Notes: generated from the sequence alone by a model not told the origin. 64,000 bases of DNA from Microbacterium sp. LWO14-1.2 (GCF_038397715.1 NZ_CP151633.1:1302001-1366000), one strand, 5' to 3'. Positions 27,749-36,382 are shown, numbered from the stretch's first letter. Program-made: numbers and translations.

Positions 27749-28920
27749 AGCTCGCCCGGCTTCATCGCCTCCGCGTCGATCGCCCTGATCACGCGCAGGG
27801 CCGCGGTGTCGGGCTTCGGCTCGGATGCCGCGTCGGCGCCTCGCGCGCGCTTCGGCGCGTAGACGACGAGCGAGTGGAACAGGAAACGCGCGAAGAACGC
27901 GACGACGAGCGAGAGCCCGGTCGCGAGGACGCTCGAGATGTGCCACGTCTCGACCATGAGTGCCATCAGCGGGATGCGCAGTGCCGCCTCGACGTTGTTG
28001 AACCCGAACGAGGCGGCGAAGCGCAGACCGAGCCCCCGGGCGTCGGTGCGCATGTCGGCGAAGACGAAGCGCTCCTGCAGCAGGAAGTTCCCGACGATGG
28101 TGACCTCGGCCCCGATGATCGCCGCCCATACGTACGGGACGCCCGCCGTGGTGAGCGCCCACATGATCGCGAGGTTCGCGACGGCCCCGATCACGCCGAT
28201 GAGCGCGAACAGCGACATCTTGCCGAACCGCAGGCGTGCGAGGTGGGCGATGAAGGTCGTCCCCTGGCGAAGGCTCGCCTTCGAGGTGCCGTGGCGCCGC
28301 TCGCCGAACTCCATCGGCACCTCGGCGATGCGCAGGTCGGTGCGGGCGAGGATCTCGAGGAGGATCTTGAAACCCTGGGGTTTGAGCGTCGCGAGGTCGA
28401 GGCGGCTCCGGTCGACGAGGAAGAACCCGGTCATCGGGTCGGTGCTGCGGGCGAGGCGGATCGGGAACATCGCGCGGGTCAGCCAGGTCGCGGCCCGCGA
28501 GACGCCGAAGCGCACGGCCGTGCCGAGTCCGCTCGTGTCGCCGCCGCCGACGTACCGTGAGGCGGCGACGACGTCGACCCCGCCCTCCGCATGCCGCGCG
28601 ACGAGCGCCGGCAGCAGCTCGGGCGGATGCTGCAGGTCGCCGTCCATCACGATGCACAGGTCGGATGCCGCGGCCCCCAGCCCGACCACCACCGCGCCGC
28701 CCAGACCGCCGGTGTTGTCGTCGCGATGGATGACGCGGACGGGCAGCGGCGCGTCGGCCGCGACCCTCGCCACCTCGGCGGCGGTGTCGTCCGTGCTGTC
28801 GTCGACGAAGAGGATCTCGGCGTCGTATCCGGCGAGCGCGGCGGCGGTGCGTGCGACGAGTTCCGCGACGTTGTCGCGTTCGTTGAACGTCGGCACGATG
28901 ACCGTGACCGCTGTCTGCAC
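27745..28920 (-). CDS. Polyprenyl-phosphate glycosyltransferase fused to GtrA
   Basis: A 391-residue membrane protein. Residues 1-240 are a GT2 domain of the DPM1/GtrB kind: TVIVPTFNERDNVAEL, LFVDDSTDDT, IVMDGDLQHPPE with the DXD motif, and FKILLEILARTD. Residues about 250-365 hold four membrane helices with the GtrA signature (FALIGVIGAVANL, GNFLLQERFVF). GtrB charges a polyprenyl phosphate with a sugar and GtrA-type helices help flip it, supplying sugars outside the membrane. The GTG start at 28920 has AGGGGG 6 bp upstream and is preferred over a longer frame. Confidence 0.92.
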   Translation of the reverse strand: MQTAVTVIVPTFNERDNVAELVARTAAALAGYDAEILFVDDSTDDTAAEVARVAADAPLPVRVIHRDDNTGGLGGAVVVGLGAAASDLCIVMDGDLQHPPELLPALVARHAEGGVDVVAASRYVGGGDTSGLGTAVRFGVSRAATWLTRAMFPIRLARSTDPMTGFFLVDRSRLDLATLKPQGFKILLEILARTDLRIAEVPMEFGERRHGTSKASLRQGTTFIAHLARLRFGKMSLFALIGVIGAVANLAIMWALTTAGVPYVWAAIIGAEVTIVGNFLLQERFVFADMRTDARGLGLRFAASFGFNNVEAALRIPLMALMVETWHISSVLATGLSLVVAFFARFLFHSLVVYAPKRARGADAASEPKPDTAALRVIRAIDAEAMKPGEL

Positions 28921-29003
28921 GGTGTCCCCCTTCGGCGGCGATGGCTCTCGCTGCGGCCTCCATCGTTCCACGGGTTGCTGTGCGCGACGAAACCGGTTCC
29001 TGC

Positions 29004-29080
29004 TACACTGCTCGAATGCGGCTGTGGGAGTCGCTGGGCGGATGGGGATCCGCCTTCTGGGGAACTACTTGATCTGGGGA
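29004..29080 (+). promoter_or_regulatory. Promoter and CTGGGGA boxes of the nucleotidyltransferase gene
   Basis: A -10-like TACACT lies at 29004-29009. The leader has five TGGG-type repeats, the last two being exact CTGGGGA copies (29057-29063 and 29074-29080) separated by 10 bases. The final copy is 4 bases from the ATG and acts as ribosome site. Confidence 0.6.
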
Positions 29081-29084
29081 GATC

Positions 29085-29543
29085 ATGCAGACGCGCATCG
29101 GCTATGCCGTTGGTGCCTTCGACCTGTTTCACGTCGGGCATCTGAACCTTCTTCGTCACGCCAAGCAGCAGTGCGACATCCTGATCGCCGGCGTCGTCAG
29201 CGACGAGATGCTCCGCCAGGTGAAGGGCATCGAGCCCGTCATCCCGACGGCCGAGCGCGCGGAGATCGTCAAGCACATCTCGTTCGTCGACGACGTGTAC
29301 GTCGAGACCAGTCCGTCGAAGATGGACTCGTGGCGCGACGTGCACTTCACGCACTTCTTCAAGGGCGACGACTGGCGGGGCACCGACAAGGGGCTGCGCC
29401 TCGAGCGGGAGTTCGCCGAGGTGGGCGTGGAGGTCGTGTACTTCCCGTACACCGCGCACACCTCGAGCTCTTCGCTGCGCCGTGCGCTCGATGCGATCAC
29501 GGCCGGCGCGTCCGCACAGGCACCGGCGCTCGCGACCGTCTGA
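29085..29543 (+). CDS. Cytidylyltransferase-like nucleotidyltransferase
   Basis: A 152-residue member of the glycerol-3-phosphate cytidylyltransferase/PCYT2-like family. It has the nucleotide-binding motif GAFDLFHVGHLNLLRHAK with the HxGH signature, the V(S/T)DE loop GVVSDEML, and a C-terminal segment AHTSSSSLRRAL in place of the classic RTEGISTT. Such enzymes make CDP-alcohols (CDP-glycerol or CDP-ethanolamine) or ADP/CDP-sugars. The CDP-alcohol phosphotransferase at 20505-21224 is a possible consumer, which is inference. The ATG follows paired CTGGGGA boxes. Confidence 0.87.
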   Translation: MQTRIGYAVGAFDLFHVGHLNLLRHAKQQCDILIAGVVSDEMLRQVKGIEPVIPTAERAEIVKHISFVDDVYVETSPSKMDSWRDVHFTHFFKGDDWRGTDKGLRLEREFAEVGVEVVYFPYTAHTSSSSLRRALDAITAGASAQAPALATV

Positions 29544-29556
29544 GCGCCGCGACCCG

Positions 29557-29949
29557 CTAGTTCGCGACGCCGAGCAGGCTGCGCGCCATGCGCGCGACGT
29601 GCGGCGGCGTGTGCGGCCCGAGCCAGACCGTCCACTGAGCGGGGGGCTCGGAGCACGTCCACTCGACGCACCACGAGTGCACGGCGTTCGCGAGGCGCTC
29701 GCCCTTCGCGTGCTGACGGATGCCGTCGCCGCGCAGCAGCCACCGCACGGAGACCCCCTCGGGAACGTCGATGTGACGGAACTGGATGCGAGCGGCGGCC
29801 TCGATGAGGATCACGCCCTCGGCGTCCCACGGCATGCGCGCGGCGATCGCGGTGATCAGGCCGACATCGGCGGCGTCTCCGGCGATGAGCACGGCTCCCT
29901 CGATGCGCTCCCAGTCCGGATCCTCGAGGTGCTCGCTCGCTGTCGTCAT
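29557..29949 (-). CDS. Stand-alone SIP-like (siderophore-interacting) domain protein
   Basis: A 130-residue cytosolic protein resembling only the C-terminal NAD(P)-binding half of siderophore-interacting ferric reductases: VLIAGDAADVGLITAIAARMPW and the Trp-rich end TVWLGPHTPPHVARMARSLL. The FAD-binding N-terminal domain is missing, so it cannot be a complete ferri-siderophore reductase. An almost perfect iron box overlaps its -10 region, which argues for a role in iron supply. Short SIP-only proteins occur in Microbacteriaceae. The exact activity is unknown. Confidence 0.8.
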   Translation of the reverse strand: MTTASEHLEDPDWERIEGAVLIAGDAADVGLITAIAARMPWDAEGVILIEAAARIQFRHIDVPEGVSVRWLLRGDGIRQHAKGERLANAVHSWCVEWTCSEPPAQWTVWLGPHTPPHVARMARSLLGVAN

Positions 29950-29956
29950 GCCGACA

Positions 29957-29978
29957 AGTCTAGGTAAGGCTCACCTAA
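29957..29978 (-). promoter_or_regulatory. DtxR/IdeR iron box overlapping a leaderless promoter
   Basis: CTAGGTAAGGCTCACCTAA (29960-29978) matches 16 of 19 positions of the DtxR/IdeR palindrome as I know it. On the coding strand the -10 hexamer TAGACT (complement of 29957-29962) overlaps the box and ends 7 bases before the ATG. Iron-loaded repressor here would block RNA polymerase directly. Confidence 0.87.
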
Positions 29979-30039
29979 CCTGGCAACCCTTCGGGTGGCG
30001 ATCCCCCGTCGTCCCGGCGCCGTGCACCCCACGCGGACG

Positions 30040-30045
30040 TACCCT
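30040..30045 (+). promoter_or_regulatory. -10 hexamer of leaderless mycoredoxin gene
   Basis: TACCCT ends exactly 6 bases before the ATG at 30052, so transcription should start at or next to the start codon. No Shine-Dalgarno is present. Confidence 0.6.
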
Positions 30046-30051
30046 TGATGC

Positions 30052-30315
30052 ATGACCTCTCCCGCAGCATCCACCATCACGATGTTCGGCGCCGACTGGT
30101 GCCGCGACTGCATCCGCACCAAGAAGCAGCTCGACGAGCTGGGTGTCGAGTACACCTACGTCGACCTCGTGGCCGACCCCTCGGCCGCCGACGTCGCCAA
30201 GGAGATCTCGGGCCGCACGAACATCCCTGTCGTGCTCTACCCGGACTCCTCGCACCACGTCGAGCCGTCGAACGCCGACGTCGAGGCGAAGCTGCGCGAG
30301 CTGTCGCTGATCTGA
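30052..30315 (+). CDS. Mycoredoxin/glutaredoxin-like protein
   Basis: An 87-residue thioredoxin-fold protein with the active site WCRDC near residue 16 and the cis-Pro segment TNIPVV. Mycoredoxins use mycothiol to reduce mixed disulfides in the actinobacterial cytosol. Length and motif spacing fit that family. The gene appears leaderless, and the aldehyde dehydrogenase gene follows after 68 bp with its own TAGGCT hexamer. Confidence 0.92.
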   Translation: MTSPAASTITMFGADWCRDCIRTKKQLDELGVEYTYVDLVADPSAADVAKEISGRTNIPVVLYPDSSHHVEPSNADVEAKLRELSLI

Positions 30316-30383
30316 CCGAGGCATGACCCGTCGCGCGGCGGTGCCGGCGGCATAGGCTGGAGACCCGTCCGAAGGAGACGCCG

Positions 30384-32150
30384 ATGACTTCTGCGACCAC
30401 GTCCGCCTCGCCCACCGCCGGCTCCGCCCAAGGGCCCGACCTCGACGAGGGCGAACGAGCCCGCCTCGACGCCGCGATCGGCGAGCTGCACGTCGGCGCC
30501 GGCACCTGGTCGGCGCTGACTCTCGCCCAGCGGGTCACCCTGCTGCGTCAGGTGCGGACGAGCGTCGCCGCCGCGGCGGAGGACTGGGCCGTCACGGCCG
30601 CCGCGTCGAAGCGCCTGGACGGACGCCATCCGCTGCGCGGTGAGGAGTGGCTGAGCGGCCCCTACAGCGTGCTGGGTGCGCTCGACGCGTACATCGACAC
30701 ACTCGCCCGCCTCGCCGACGGTCGCAATCCGCTGGATGGTGTGCGCGTGGGCCGTGCACCGGGCGGACGCGTCCGCGTGCAGGCCTTCCCCCTCACGGGC
30801 ATCGACCGGTTCCTGCTGTCCGGCTTCACGGGCGAGGTGTGGCTCGAGCCGGGCATCACCCCGAACGGCGCGCGCGCCGGCGCCGGCCTCGCGCAGCGCA
30901 CGCCCGCGGCATCCGGGGGTGTGGGCCTGGTGCTCGGCGCCGGCAACGTCACGTCGATCCCGGTGCTCGACGTGCTCTACGAACTGCTCGCGCACAACCG
31001 CACCGCGCTGCTCAAGGTGAACCCGACGCAGGACGCCCTTGTCCCCGTGTTCAAGAGGGCCCTGGCTCCGCTCATCGGCCCGGGATTCCTGCGCATCGTC
31101 CGCGGCGGCCCCGCCGTCGGCGCCTACCTCACCGGCCACCGCGATCTCGCACACGTGCACATCACCGGATCCGCCGCGACTTTCGACGCGATCGTCTGGG
31201 GAAGCGGCTCGGGCGCCACGCGCCGTCGCCGCGAGAACCGTCCGCAGATGAAGAAGCCGATCACCGCAGAGCTCGGCGGGGTCTCGCCCATCATCGTCGT
31301 GCCCGGTCCGTGGACCGAGGCAGACCTGACCTACCAGGCCGAGCACATCGCGACCATGCGCCTGCAGAACGGCGGCCACAACTGCATCGCCGGACAGGTC
31401 GTCATCGTGTCGGCGGACTGGGAGCAGGCGGATGCGTTCCGGGCCGCGCTGCGCCGCGCCTACGCGAACGCCCCGGAGCGGCCGATCTGGTACCCGGGAT
31501 CGCCCTCGCGTATGGACGCGGCCACGGAGGACTACCCCGACGCCCTCGTGCTCGGCGACAGACTGCTCGTCGAGATCGACGAGGGACAGGATGCCGCAGC
31601 GCTGCAGAGCACGGAGTACTTCGCCCCGGTGCTCGGTGTCGTCTCGCTGCCGGGCTCCGGACAGGCGTTCCTCGACGCCGCCGTCGCGTACGCGAACGAC
31701 AGCCTGCAGGGCACGCTCGGCGCCAACCTGCTCGTCGACCCGGTGACGGAGAAGTCGCTCGGCACCGGTTTCGAGCGCGCGATCGCCGCACTGCGGTACG
31801 GGTCGATCGCCATCAACAGCTGGACCGCATTCGGCTTCATCATCCCGACGCTCACCTGGGGCGCCTTCCCCGGCAACACGATCGACGACGTGGGCAGCGG
31901 GATCGGCGTCGTGCACAACGCGCTGCTGCTGGATGGCGTCGAGCGCTCGGTCATCCGCGGGCCGTTCCGTCCGTTCCCTCGCTCGCTGCCGCTCGTCAAC
32001 GGCGGAGGCCGGTTCACGATCCTGCCGACGCCGCCGTGGTTCGTCTCCGCGCGCACGGGCGCGCAGGTGAGCGAGGGCCTGACCCGGTTCCGAGCCGGCG
32101 GCGGCGTCCTGGGACTTCTGAAGACGCTCACGGCGGCGCTCCGCGCCTGA
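30384..32150 (+). CDS. Aldehyde dehydrogenase family protein
   Basis: A 588-residue NAD(P)-dependent dehydrogenase, longer than the common 480-500. The general-base Glu lies in KPITAELGGVSP and the catalytic Cys in GGHNCIAGQ. Cofactor binding is seen around GLVLGAGNVTSIPVLD and HITGSAATFDAIVWG. Its C-terminal 80 residues (GPFRPFPRSLPLVNGG onward) are an extension of unclear use. The substrate is not evident. GAAGGAG lies 8 bp before the ATG. Confidence 0.9.
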   Translation: MTSATTSASPTAGSAQGPDLDEGERARLDAAIGELHVGAGTWSALTLAQRVTLLRQVRTSVAAAAEDWAVTAAASKRLDGRHPLRGEEWLSGPYSVLGALDAYIDTLARLADGRNPLDGVRVGRAPGGRVRVQAFPLTGIDRFLLSGFTGEVWLEPGITPNGARAGAGLAQRTPAASGGVGLVLGAGNVTSIPVLDVLYELLAHNRTALLKVNPTQDALVPVFKRALAPLIGPGFLRIVRGGPAVGAYLTGHRDLAHVHITGSAATFDAIVWGSGSGATRRRRENRPQMKKPITAELGGVSPIIVVPGPWTEADLTYQAEHIATMRLQNGGHNCIAGQVVIVSADWEQADAFRAALRRAYANAPERPIWYPGSPSRMDAATEDYPDALVLGDRLLVEIDEGQDAAALQSTEYFAPVLGVVSLPGSGQAFLDAAVAYANDSLQGTLGANLLVDPVTEKSLGTGFERAIAALRYGSIAINSWTAFGFIIPTLTWGAFPGNTIDDVGSGIGVVHNALLLDGVERSVIRGPFRPFPRSLPLVNGGGRFTILPTPPWFVSARTGAQVSEGLTRFRAGGGVLGLLKTLTAALRA

Positions 32151-32291
32151 CTGGCAGGTCGCCCGCAGCCACCGGAATCCCGGCATACGATGCGCGAGCT
32201 CTCGACCCGTCGCGGCGGGCACGCCCCCTCGCCGGTGATGATGGGGAGCGGCCCGGGGAGGACCGCGGCGACAGCGAGGAACGGAGTGGCG

Positions 32292-33047
32292 ATGTCGGGA
32301 TATCGGAGCGCGACGGTGGCACCGGGCGTGGTGTTCGTGCAGGGGCCGAGCGTGAACTGGATCATCCTGGACGGCGCGGCAGGGCCCGTGCTGATCGACA
32401 CCGGCTATCCGGGCGACGAGGGTGCCGTGCGCGCGAGCCTGCGCGACGCCGGCCACGCGGTGCGGGAGCTCGCGGCGATCCTGATCACGCACGGCCACGG
32501 CGACCACATGGGCAACGCGGCGGCCTTCGCGGCCGAGGCGTCCTGCCCCGTCTTGACATCCGCGGAGGAGATCCCCAACGTGCGGCGCGAGATCTGCGAG
32601 CAGGTCGAGATCCGCGACGTGCTGCCGCACGCGTTCCGCCCGGGCGTCTTCCGGTGGGCCCTCCACGCCCTCCGCGCCGGCGGCAAGAAAGCGGCTCCGG
32701 TGCTCGACGCGCGACCGCTGCCCGACGACCTCGCCGACGCGGTGGGCGTCGACATCCAGCCTGTCCCTCTTCCCGGTCACACCCGCGGGCACACCGGATT
32801 CCTGCTCCCCCGCGCCGGAGTCCTGATCACCGGCGACGCTCTCGTCAGCGGCCACCCGACGAGTCCCCTCGCCGGTCCGCAACTGCTCGCCCGGATGTTC
32901 CACGCGATCCCGGAGGACGCGATCGATGCCCTCTCCACGGTCGAGGCGCTCGATGCCCGGGTCACGCTCCCCGGGCACGGGCCCGCCCTCTCGGAGCGCC
33001 CGGCGCTGCTCGCGGATCAGGCGCGCGCCGCCTCCCTGCCGTTCTGA
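32292..33047 (+). CDS. MBL-fold metallohydrolase
   Basis: A 251-residue metallo-beta-lactamase-fold hydrolase. The metal site is ILITHGHGDHMGNAAAF (H-x-H-x-D-H), with a second His in VPLPGHTRGHTGFL, an Asp in LITGDALVSG, and a final His in LPGHGPALSE. The family spans glyoxalase II, lactonases and nucleases, and I cannot choose among them. The frame opens 102 bp earlier, but ACGGAG 5 bp before the ATG at 32292 favours this start. Confidence 0.88.
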   Translation: MSGYRSATVAPGVVFVQGPSVNWIILDGAAGPVLIDTGYPGDEGAVRASLRDAGHAVRELAAILITHGHGDHMGNAAAFAAEASCPVLTSAEEIPNVRREICEQVEIRDVLPHAFRPGVFRWALHALRAGGKKAAPVLDARPLPDDLADAVGVDIQPVPLPGHTRGHTGFLLPRAGVLITGDALVSGHPTSPLAGPQLLARMFHAIPEDAIDALSTVEALDARVTLPGHGPALSERPALLADQARAASLPF

Positions 33048-33107
33048 CCGTTTCGGGACCCGAGCGCCCTCAGCTCGATGCCCGACGCGCCCGCCGGGGT
33101 GCCGAGT

Positions 33108-33992
33108 TCAGAGTTCGTCGCCGGAGACGGTGAGGGGCTGCGAGCAGCTGTCGAGGCCGTTCTGGTAGCCGCTCGCGAACCAGAACTGCCGCTGCGTGCT
33201 CGAGCCGTGCGTGAAGCTCTCCGGGTTCACGGTGCCGCTCGACTGCTCCTGGATGTTGTCGTCCCCGACCGTGAACGCCGCGTTCAGAGCATCCTGCCGC
33301 TCCGCCTCGGTGCTGGGCTGCAGGTAGGGCACGCCGTTCTTGTCCTCCTCGTCCTCCATCTGCCCGATCCACGCGCCGGCGTAGCAGTCCGCCTGCAGCT
33401 CGATGCGCACGCCGTTGCTGTCAGGCCCGGTGCCGTTGTTCGGGTAGCGCTCCATGTCGCCGGTGATGTACTGGATGTGGTGGCCCCACTCGTGCCCCAC
33501 GATGTACAGCTGCGCGAGGTTGCCGGCCGATGCGCCGAACTGCTGCTGCATGAGCTGGAAGAACGTCGGGTCGATGTACACCGTCTCATCGGGCGGGCAG
33601 TAGAACGGCCCCACGGCGTTCGACGCCGTCCCGCAGGAGCTGGCCGTCGCACCGTCGACGATGATCAGCTGCGGCGGCCGGTAGTTCTCGACGTGGTCCT
33701 CCCAGTAGCCGTCGAGGGCTAGCTGGGAACTCGCGACCCGGCAGTCGACGTTCTCGTTCGCGTCCTGGCCGGTCAGGCAGTTCTCGATCACGCTGCCCTC
33801 GGAGGGCTCGGAACCGGTGCCCCCGCCGCCGGACCCGCCGAGGAGTCCGGTGAGGTCGATGCCGAGCAGCGGACCGGCGATGAGCGCGATGATGCCGAGA
33901 AGGCCCACGCCCCCGGCACCGGCCACGACCGCGCCGCGGCCCTTGCGACGGGCGGTGTTGCCGGAGACATCGGCCTCGGGGTTGAAGGTCAT
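33108..33992 (-). CDS. Neutral zinc metallopeptidase (YpfJ family)
   Basis: A 294-residue membrane-anchored protease. One helix (GVGLLGIIALIAGPLLGI) near residue 30 is followed by a Gly-rich linker. The zinc site VGHEWGHHIQYITG carries HExxH, and a downstream ELQADCYAG provides the third ligand region. Cys pairs such as SCGTAS and FYCPP suggest an extracytoplasmic disulfide. The family (YpfJ/KPN_02809) is widespread and its substrates are poorly known. TACCCT ends 6 bases before the ATG, so the mRNA is probably leaderless. Confidence 0.92.
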   Translation of the reverse strand: MTFNPEADVSGNTARRKGRGAVVAGAGGVGLLGIIALIAGPLLGIDLTGLLGGSGGGGTGSEPSEGSVIENCLTGQDANENVDCRVASSQLALDGYWEDHVENYRPPQLIIVDGATASSCGTASNAVGPFYCPPDETVYIDPTFFQLMQQQFGASAGNLAQLYIVGHEWGHHIQYITGDMERYPNNGTGPDSNGVRIELQADCYAGAWIGQMEDEEDKNGVPYLQPSTEAERQDALNAAFTVGDDNIQEQSSGTVNPESFTHGSSTQRQFWFASGYQNGLDSCSQPLTVSGDEL

Positions 33993-34046
33993 GCCACGAG
34001 GGTACTCCGCCCGGGTGCCGCGCCCCCGCATCGCCGGCGCCCGTCG

Positions 34047-34052
34047 TAGGCT
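34047..34052 (+). promoter_or_regulatory. -10 hexamer of leaderless mdh
   Basis: TAGGCT ends 6 bases before the mdh ATG at 34059, the same geometry as for the mycoredoxin and YpfJ genes. No ribosome site is visible. Confidence 0.6.
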
Positions 34053-34058
34053 CGGGGC

Positions 34059-35048
34059 ATGAGCACCACGATCACGATCACGGGCGCGGGCGGACAGATC
34101 GGCTACGCGCTGCTGTTCCGCATCGCCGCCGGAGACCTGCTCGGCCCTGACGAGAAGGTGCGGCTGCGACTGCTCGAGATCCCCCAGGGGCTCGGCGCCG
34201 CGGAGGGCGCCGCCCTCGAACTGCAGGACGGCGCGTTCGGACTGCTCGAGCACGTCGAGGTCACCGACGACGCAGCGGTCGGATTCGACGGATGCGACCT
34301 CGCGCTGCTCGTCGGCGCTCGCCCGCGGGGACCCGGCATGGAACGCGGCGACCTGCTCGCGGCCAACGGCGGCATCTTCGGTCCGCAGGGGGCGGCGATC
34401 GCCGCGAACGCCTCGCCGGACGTGCGCGTCACGGTGGTGGGCAACCCGGCGAACACCAACGCCCTCATCGCGGCGGCAGCCGCCGACGGAGTGCCGTCGT
34501 CGCGGTTCACCGCTCTGACGCGCCTCGACGAGAACCGCGCCCGCGCGCAGCTCGCCCAGACCCTCGCGGTGCCCGTCGACACGGTGCGCCGCGTGCCGAT
34601 CTGGGGCAACCACTCGGCCACGCAGTTCCCCGACGTGTCGCACGCCACCGTGGCCGGCAGACCGGTGCACGAGGCGCTCGAGGCCATCGTCGGCGATGTG
34701 CCCGGCTGGCTCGACTCGACGTTCATCCCCCGGGTCGCCAAGCGCGGCGCGGAGATCATCGAGGTGCGCGGCTCCTCCTCCGTCGCATCCGCGGCCAACG
34801 CGACCCTCGACCATGTGCGCGACTGGGTGCGCGGCAGCCAGGACTGGACGTCGGCCGGCGTCGTCTCGCAGGGCGAGTACGGGGTGCCCGAGGGTCTCGT
34901 CTGCTCGTTCCCGGTGCAGTCGGTCGACGGTGAATGGCAGGTCGTCGAGGGACTCGAGGTGAGCGACTGGGCGCGTCAGCGAATCGACGCGTCGGTGGCC
35001 GAGCTCGTCGAGGAGCGCGACGCCGTGACCGCGCTCGGACTGCTCTGA
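34059..35048 (+). CDS. mdh: Malate dehydrogenase
   Basis: A 329-residue TCA-cycle enzyme interconverting malate and oxaloacetate with NAD. The Rossmann loop is [18 protein letters not shown]. Substrate-binding and catalytic residues appear in [15 protein letters not shown] (Asp/Arg) and [18 protein letters not shown] (catalytic His). The overall pattern matches the actinobacterial cytosolic-type malate dehydrogenases. It is a core gene placed between unrelated neighbours and starts from an apparent leaderless promoter. Confidence 0.97.
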   Translation: MSTTITITGAGGQIGYALLFRIAAGDLLGPDEKVRLRLLEIPQGLGAAEGAALELQDGAFGLLEHVEVTDDAAVGFDGCDLALLVGARPRGPGMERGDLLAANGGIFGPQGAAIAANASPDVRVTVVGNPANTNALIAAAAADGVPSSRFTALTRLDENRARAQLAQTLAVPVDTVRRVPIWGNHSATQFPDVSHATVAGRPVHEALEAIVGDVPGWLDSTFIPRVAKRGAEIIEVRGSSSVASAANATLDHVRDWVRGSQDWTSAGVVSQGEYGVPEGLVCSFPVQSVDGEWQVVEGLEVSDWARQRIDASVAELVEERDAVTALGLL

Positions 35049-35100
35049 CGCGTCACCGTTCGCGTCTCATTCAGGGCAGAATGGATGCCGGAGGTGCGCG

Positions 35101-35577
35101 ATGAGCGAGACGATCGATCCCACGAGGGCGGCGGCATCCGTCGAGGAGCCGCTGACCAGCCCGCTGCACCTGCCGCACGCCGCGGCCGAGTGCCCGAAGT
35201 GCTTCACCGAGCTGCAGCAGAACCGTGATTTCTGGCTCGCCCGCCCCGACGGCTCGCGCCTCGTCGGACTCGTCGTGTCGCGCGACGACATGCCGTCGGT
35301 GGTCGAGCAGCGCGACGACCTCACGCGCTTCGGCGTGCCGATCGAGGGCTTCCGTCATCCGGCCCCCGACATCCTGGAGAGCTGGAACGACCGACTCTCC
35401 CGCCTCATCGCGACGCTGCACAAGGGCGACGTGCTCGTCGTCGCGAACATCCGCGCCCTCGGCCGTGACGCCGACGAGGGCGCGCGCACCGTCGCGGAAC
35501 TGCGCCGCCACGGCATCATCGTCAAGGTGCTCAGCCACAACGCACGGCACCTCGCCGACGCCACCGCCGCGCGCTGA
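35101..35577 (+). CDS. Resolvase-like stand-alone domain protein
   Basis: A 158-residue protein whose residues about 50-150 follow the fold order of serine-recombinase catalytic domains: LVGLVVSRDDMPSVVEQRDDLTRF, then LHKGDVLVVANIRALGRDADEGARTVAELRRHG. The usual YxRVS start and DRLGR arginine are altered (VVSRDD and RALGR), and there is no DNA-binding tail. It is probably not an active recombinase. An N-terminal CPKC pair precedes the domain. The ATG has GGAGG 7 bp upstream. It ends at a bidirectional terminator bordering the secretion locus. Confidence 0.72.
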   Translation: MSETIDPTRAAASVEEPLTSPLHLPHAAAECPKCFTELQQNRDFWLARPDGSRLVGLVVSRDDMPSVVEQRDDLTRFGVPIEGFRHPAPDILESWNDRLSRLIATLHKGDVLVVANIRALGRDADEGARTVAELRRHGIIVKVLSHNARHLADATAAR

Positions 35578-35612
35578 GTCGGCTCGGCCTCCGGCTCCTC
35601 CCCGCACGAGAA

Positions 35613-35644
35613 AGCCGGCTGCCACCCGAGGGTGACAGCCGGCT
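35613..35644. terminator. Bidirectional terminator
   Basis: A 15-bp inverted repeat (arms 35613-35627 and 35630-35644, one mismatch, AGCCGGCTG core) sits between the resolvase-like gene and the convergent WXG100 genes. It marks the edge of the type VII locus. Confidence 0.8.
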
Positions 35645-35673
35645 CAGAACTCACCGTGAAGGTGGCGACATCG

Positions 35674-35964
35674 TCACCAGCGGTTCATGTTCTTGTTCTC
35701 GTTCGCCTGGCCGTCGGCAGAGTCCTGCGAGACCTGGCGTCCGATGTCGGTCAGGAGCGCCTTCATCTCGCTCAGGGCCGAGTTCCACTGCGCCTTCGCC
35801 TGGAGGTAGGCCTCCGAGGCCGAACCCGTCCAGTTGGCCTGGAGGGGCTTGAGCGCGTCCTCCATGTCGTTGAGCTTGCTCTCGATGTTGTTGGCGCCGC
35901 GGACCAGGTCGGTACCCGCCGTGTCGACAGCGCCGAACTGCATCTTGTAACCGTCGTTACCCAT
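35674..35964 (-). CDS. WXG100-family protein (EsxA-like)
   Basis: A 96-residue helical hairpin protein with the W-x-G motif as QANWTGSASEAY near residue 45, the length and pattern of WXG100 substrates. It probably forms a heterodimer with the neighbour encoded 19 bp upstream and is exported by the EccC machinery. It lacks a C-terminal YxxxD/E signal, as expected for the partner that rides along. The ATG at 35964 is chosen over a longer open frame because it gives the usual WXG100 length. The C-terminus is polar and Asn-rich. Confidence 0.93.
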   Translation of the reverse strand: MGNDGYKMQFGAVDTAGTDLVRGANNIESKLNDMEDALKPLQANWTGSASEAYLQAKAQWNSALSEMKALLTDIGRQVSQDSADGQANENKNMNRW

Positions 35965-35983
35965 AGTGTCTTCCCCTCCGATC

Positions 35984-36295
35984 TCAGCCGAGACGGCCCA
36001 TGAACTTGTTCTGAGCCTGCGCCGACGCGTCGTCGGTCTGGGTGTAAGCAGACTGCGAGTCGCGCAGGTTCTGCTCGAACGTGTCGAGCGCGTTCGTGAT
36101 CTTCCGCGACTTCTCCTGCCACGCCTGGAAGGTCTGCTGGAACGCAGCGGCGCCCGAGCCGGCCCAAGACGCACCGATGCCGGAGAGCTGGCTCTGAATC
36201 GAGTTCAGCTCACCGATGATGTCCGTTTTCGAACTGCTGACGATGCTGGCACCTTGCTGCAGGGCACCATCCGCTGCAGAGACTTCTCCTGCCAC
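35984..36295 (-). CDS. WXG100-family protein with YxxxD signal (EsxB-like)
   Basis: A 103-residue WXG100 protein. The turn motif is ASWAGSGAAAF, and the C-terminal helix ends with YTQTD, which fits the YxxxD/E export signal recognised by EccC. The start is decided by the ribosome site: AGGAGG lies 5 bp before the GTG at 36295, whereas an in-frame GTG at 36301 overlaps it. It precedes the EsxA-like gene by 19 bp. Upstream is a promoter with the palindrome shared by two other operons of the locus. Confidence 0.93.
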   Translation of the reverse strand: MAGEVSAADGALQQGASIVSSSKTDIIGELNSIQSQLSGIGASWAGSGAAAFQQTFQAWQEKSRKITNALDTFEQNLRDSQSAYTQTDDASAQAQNKFMGRLG

Positions 36296-36382
36296 GGTCA
36301 CCTCCTGGTCATAAGGGCTCTTGGGCCCCGATTGGTCGACCCCGGATGGGGGCCGTGACGCCGATGCCCGGCGACAGATATC

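Noticed and set aside
35101..35577. Active site-specific recombinase and a mobile element around it
   Set aside because: Catalytic positions are altered, the DNA-binding tail is missing, and I found no flanking repeats or attachment sites.
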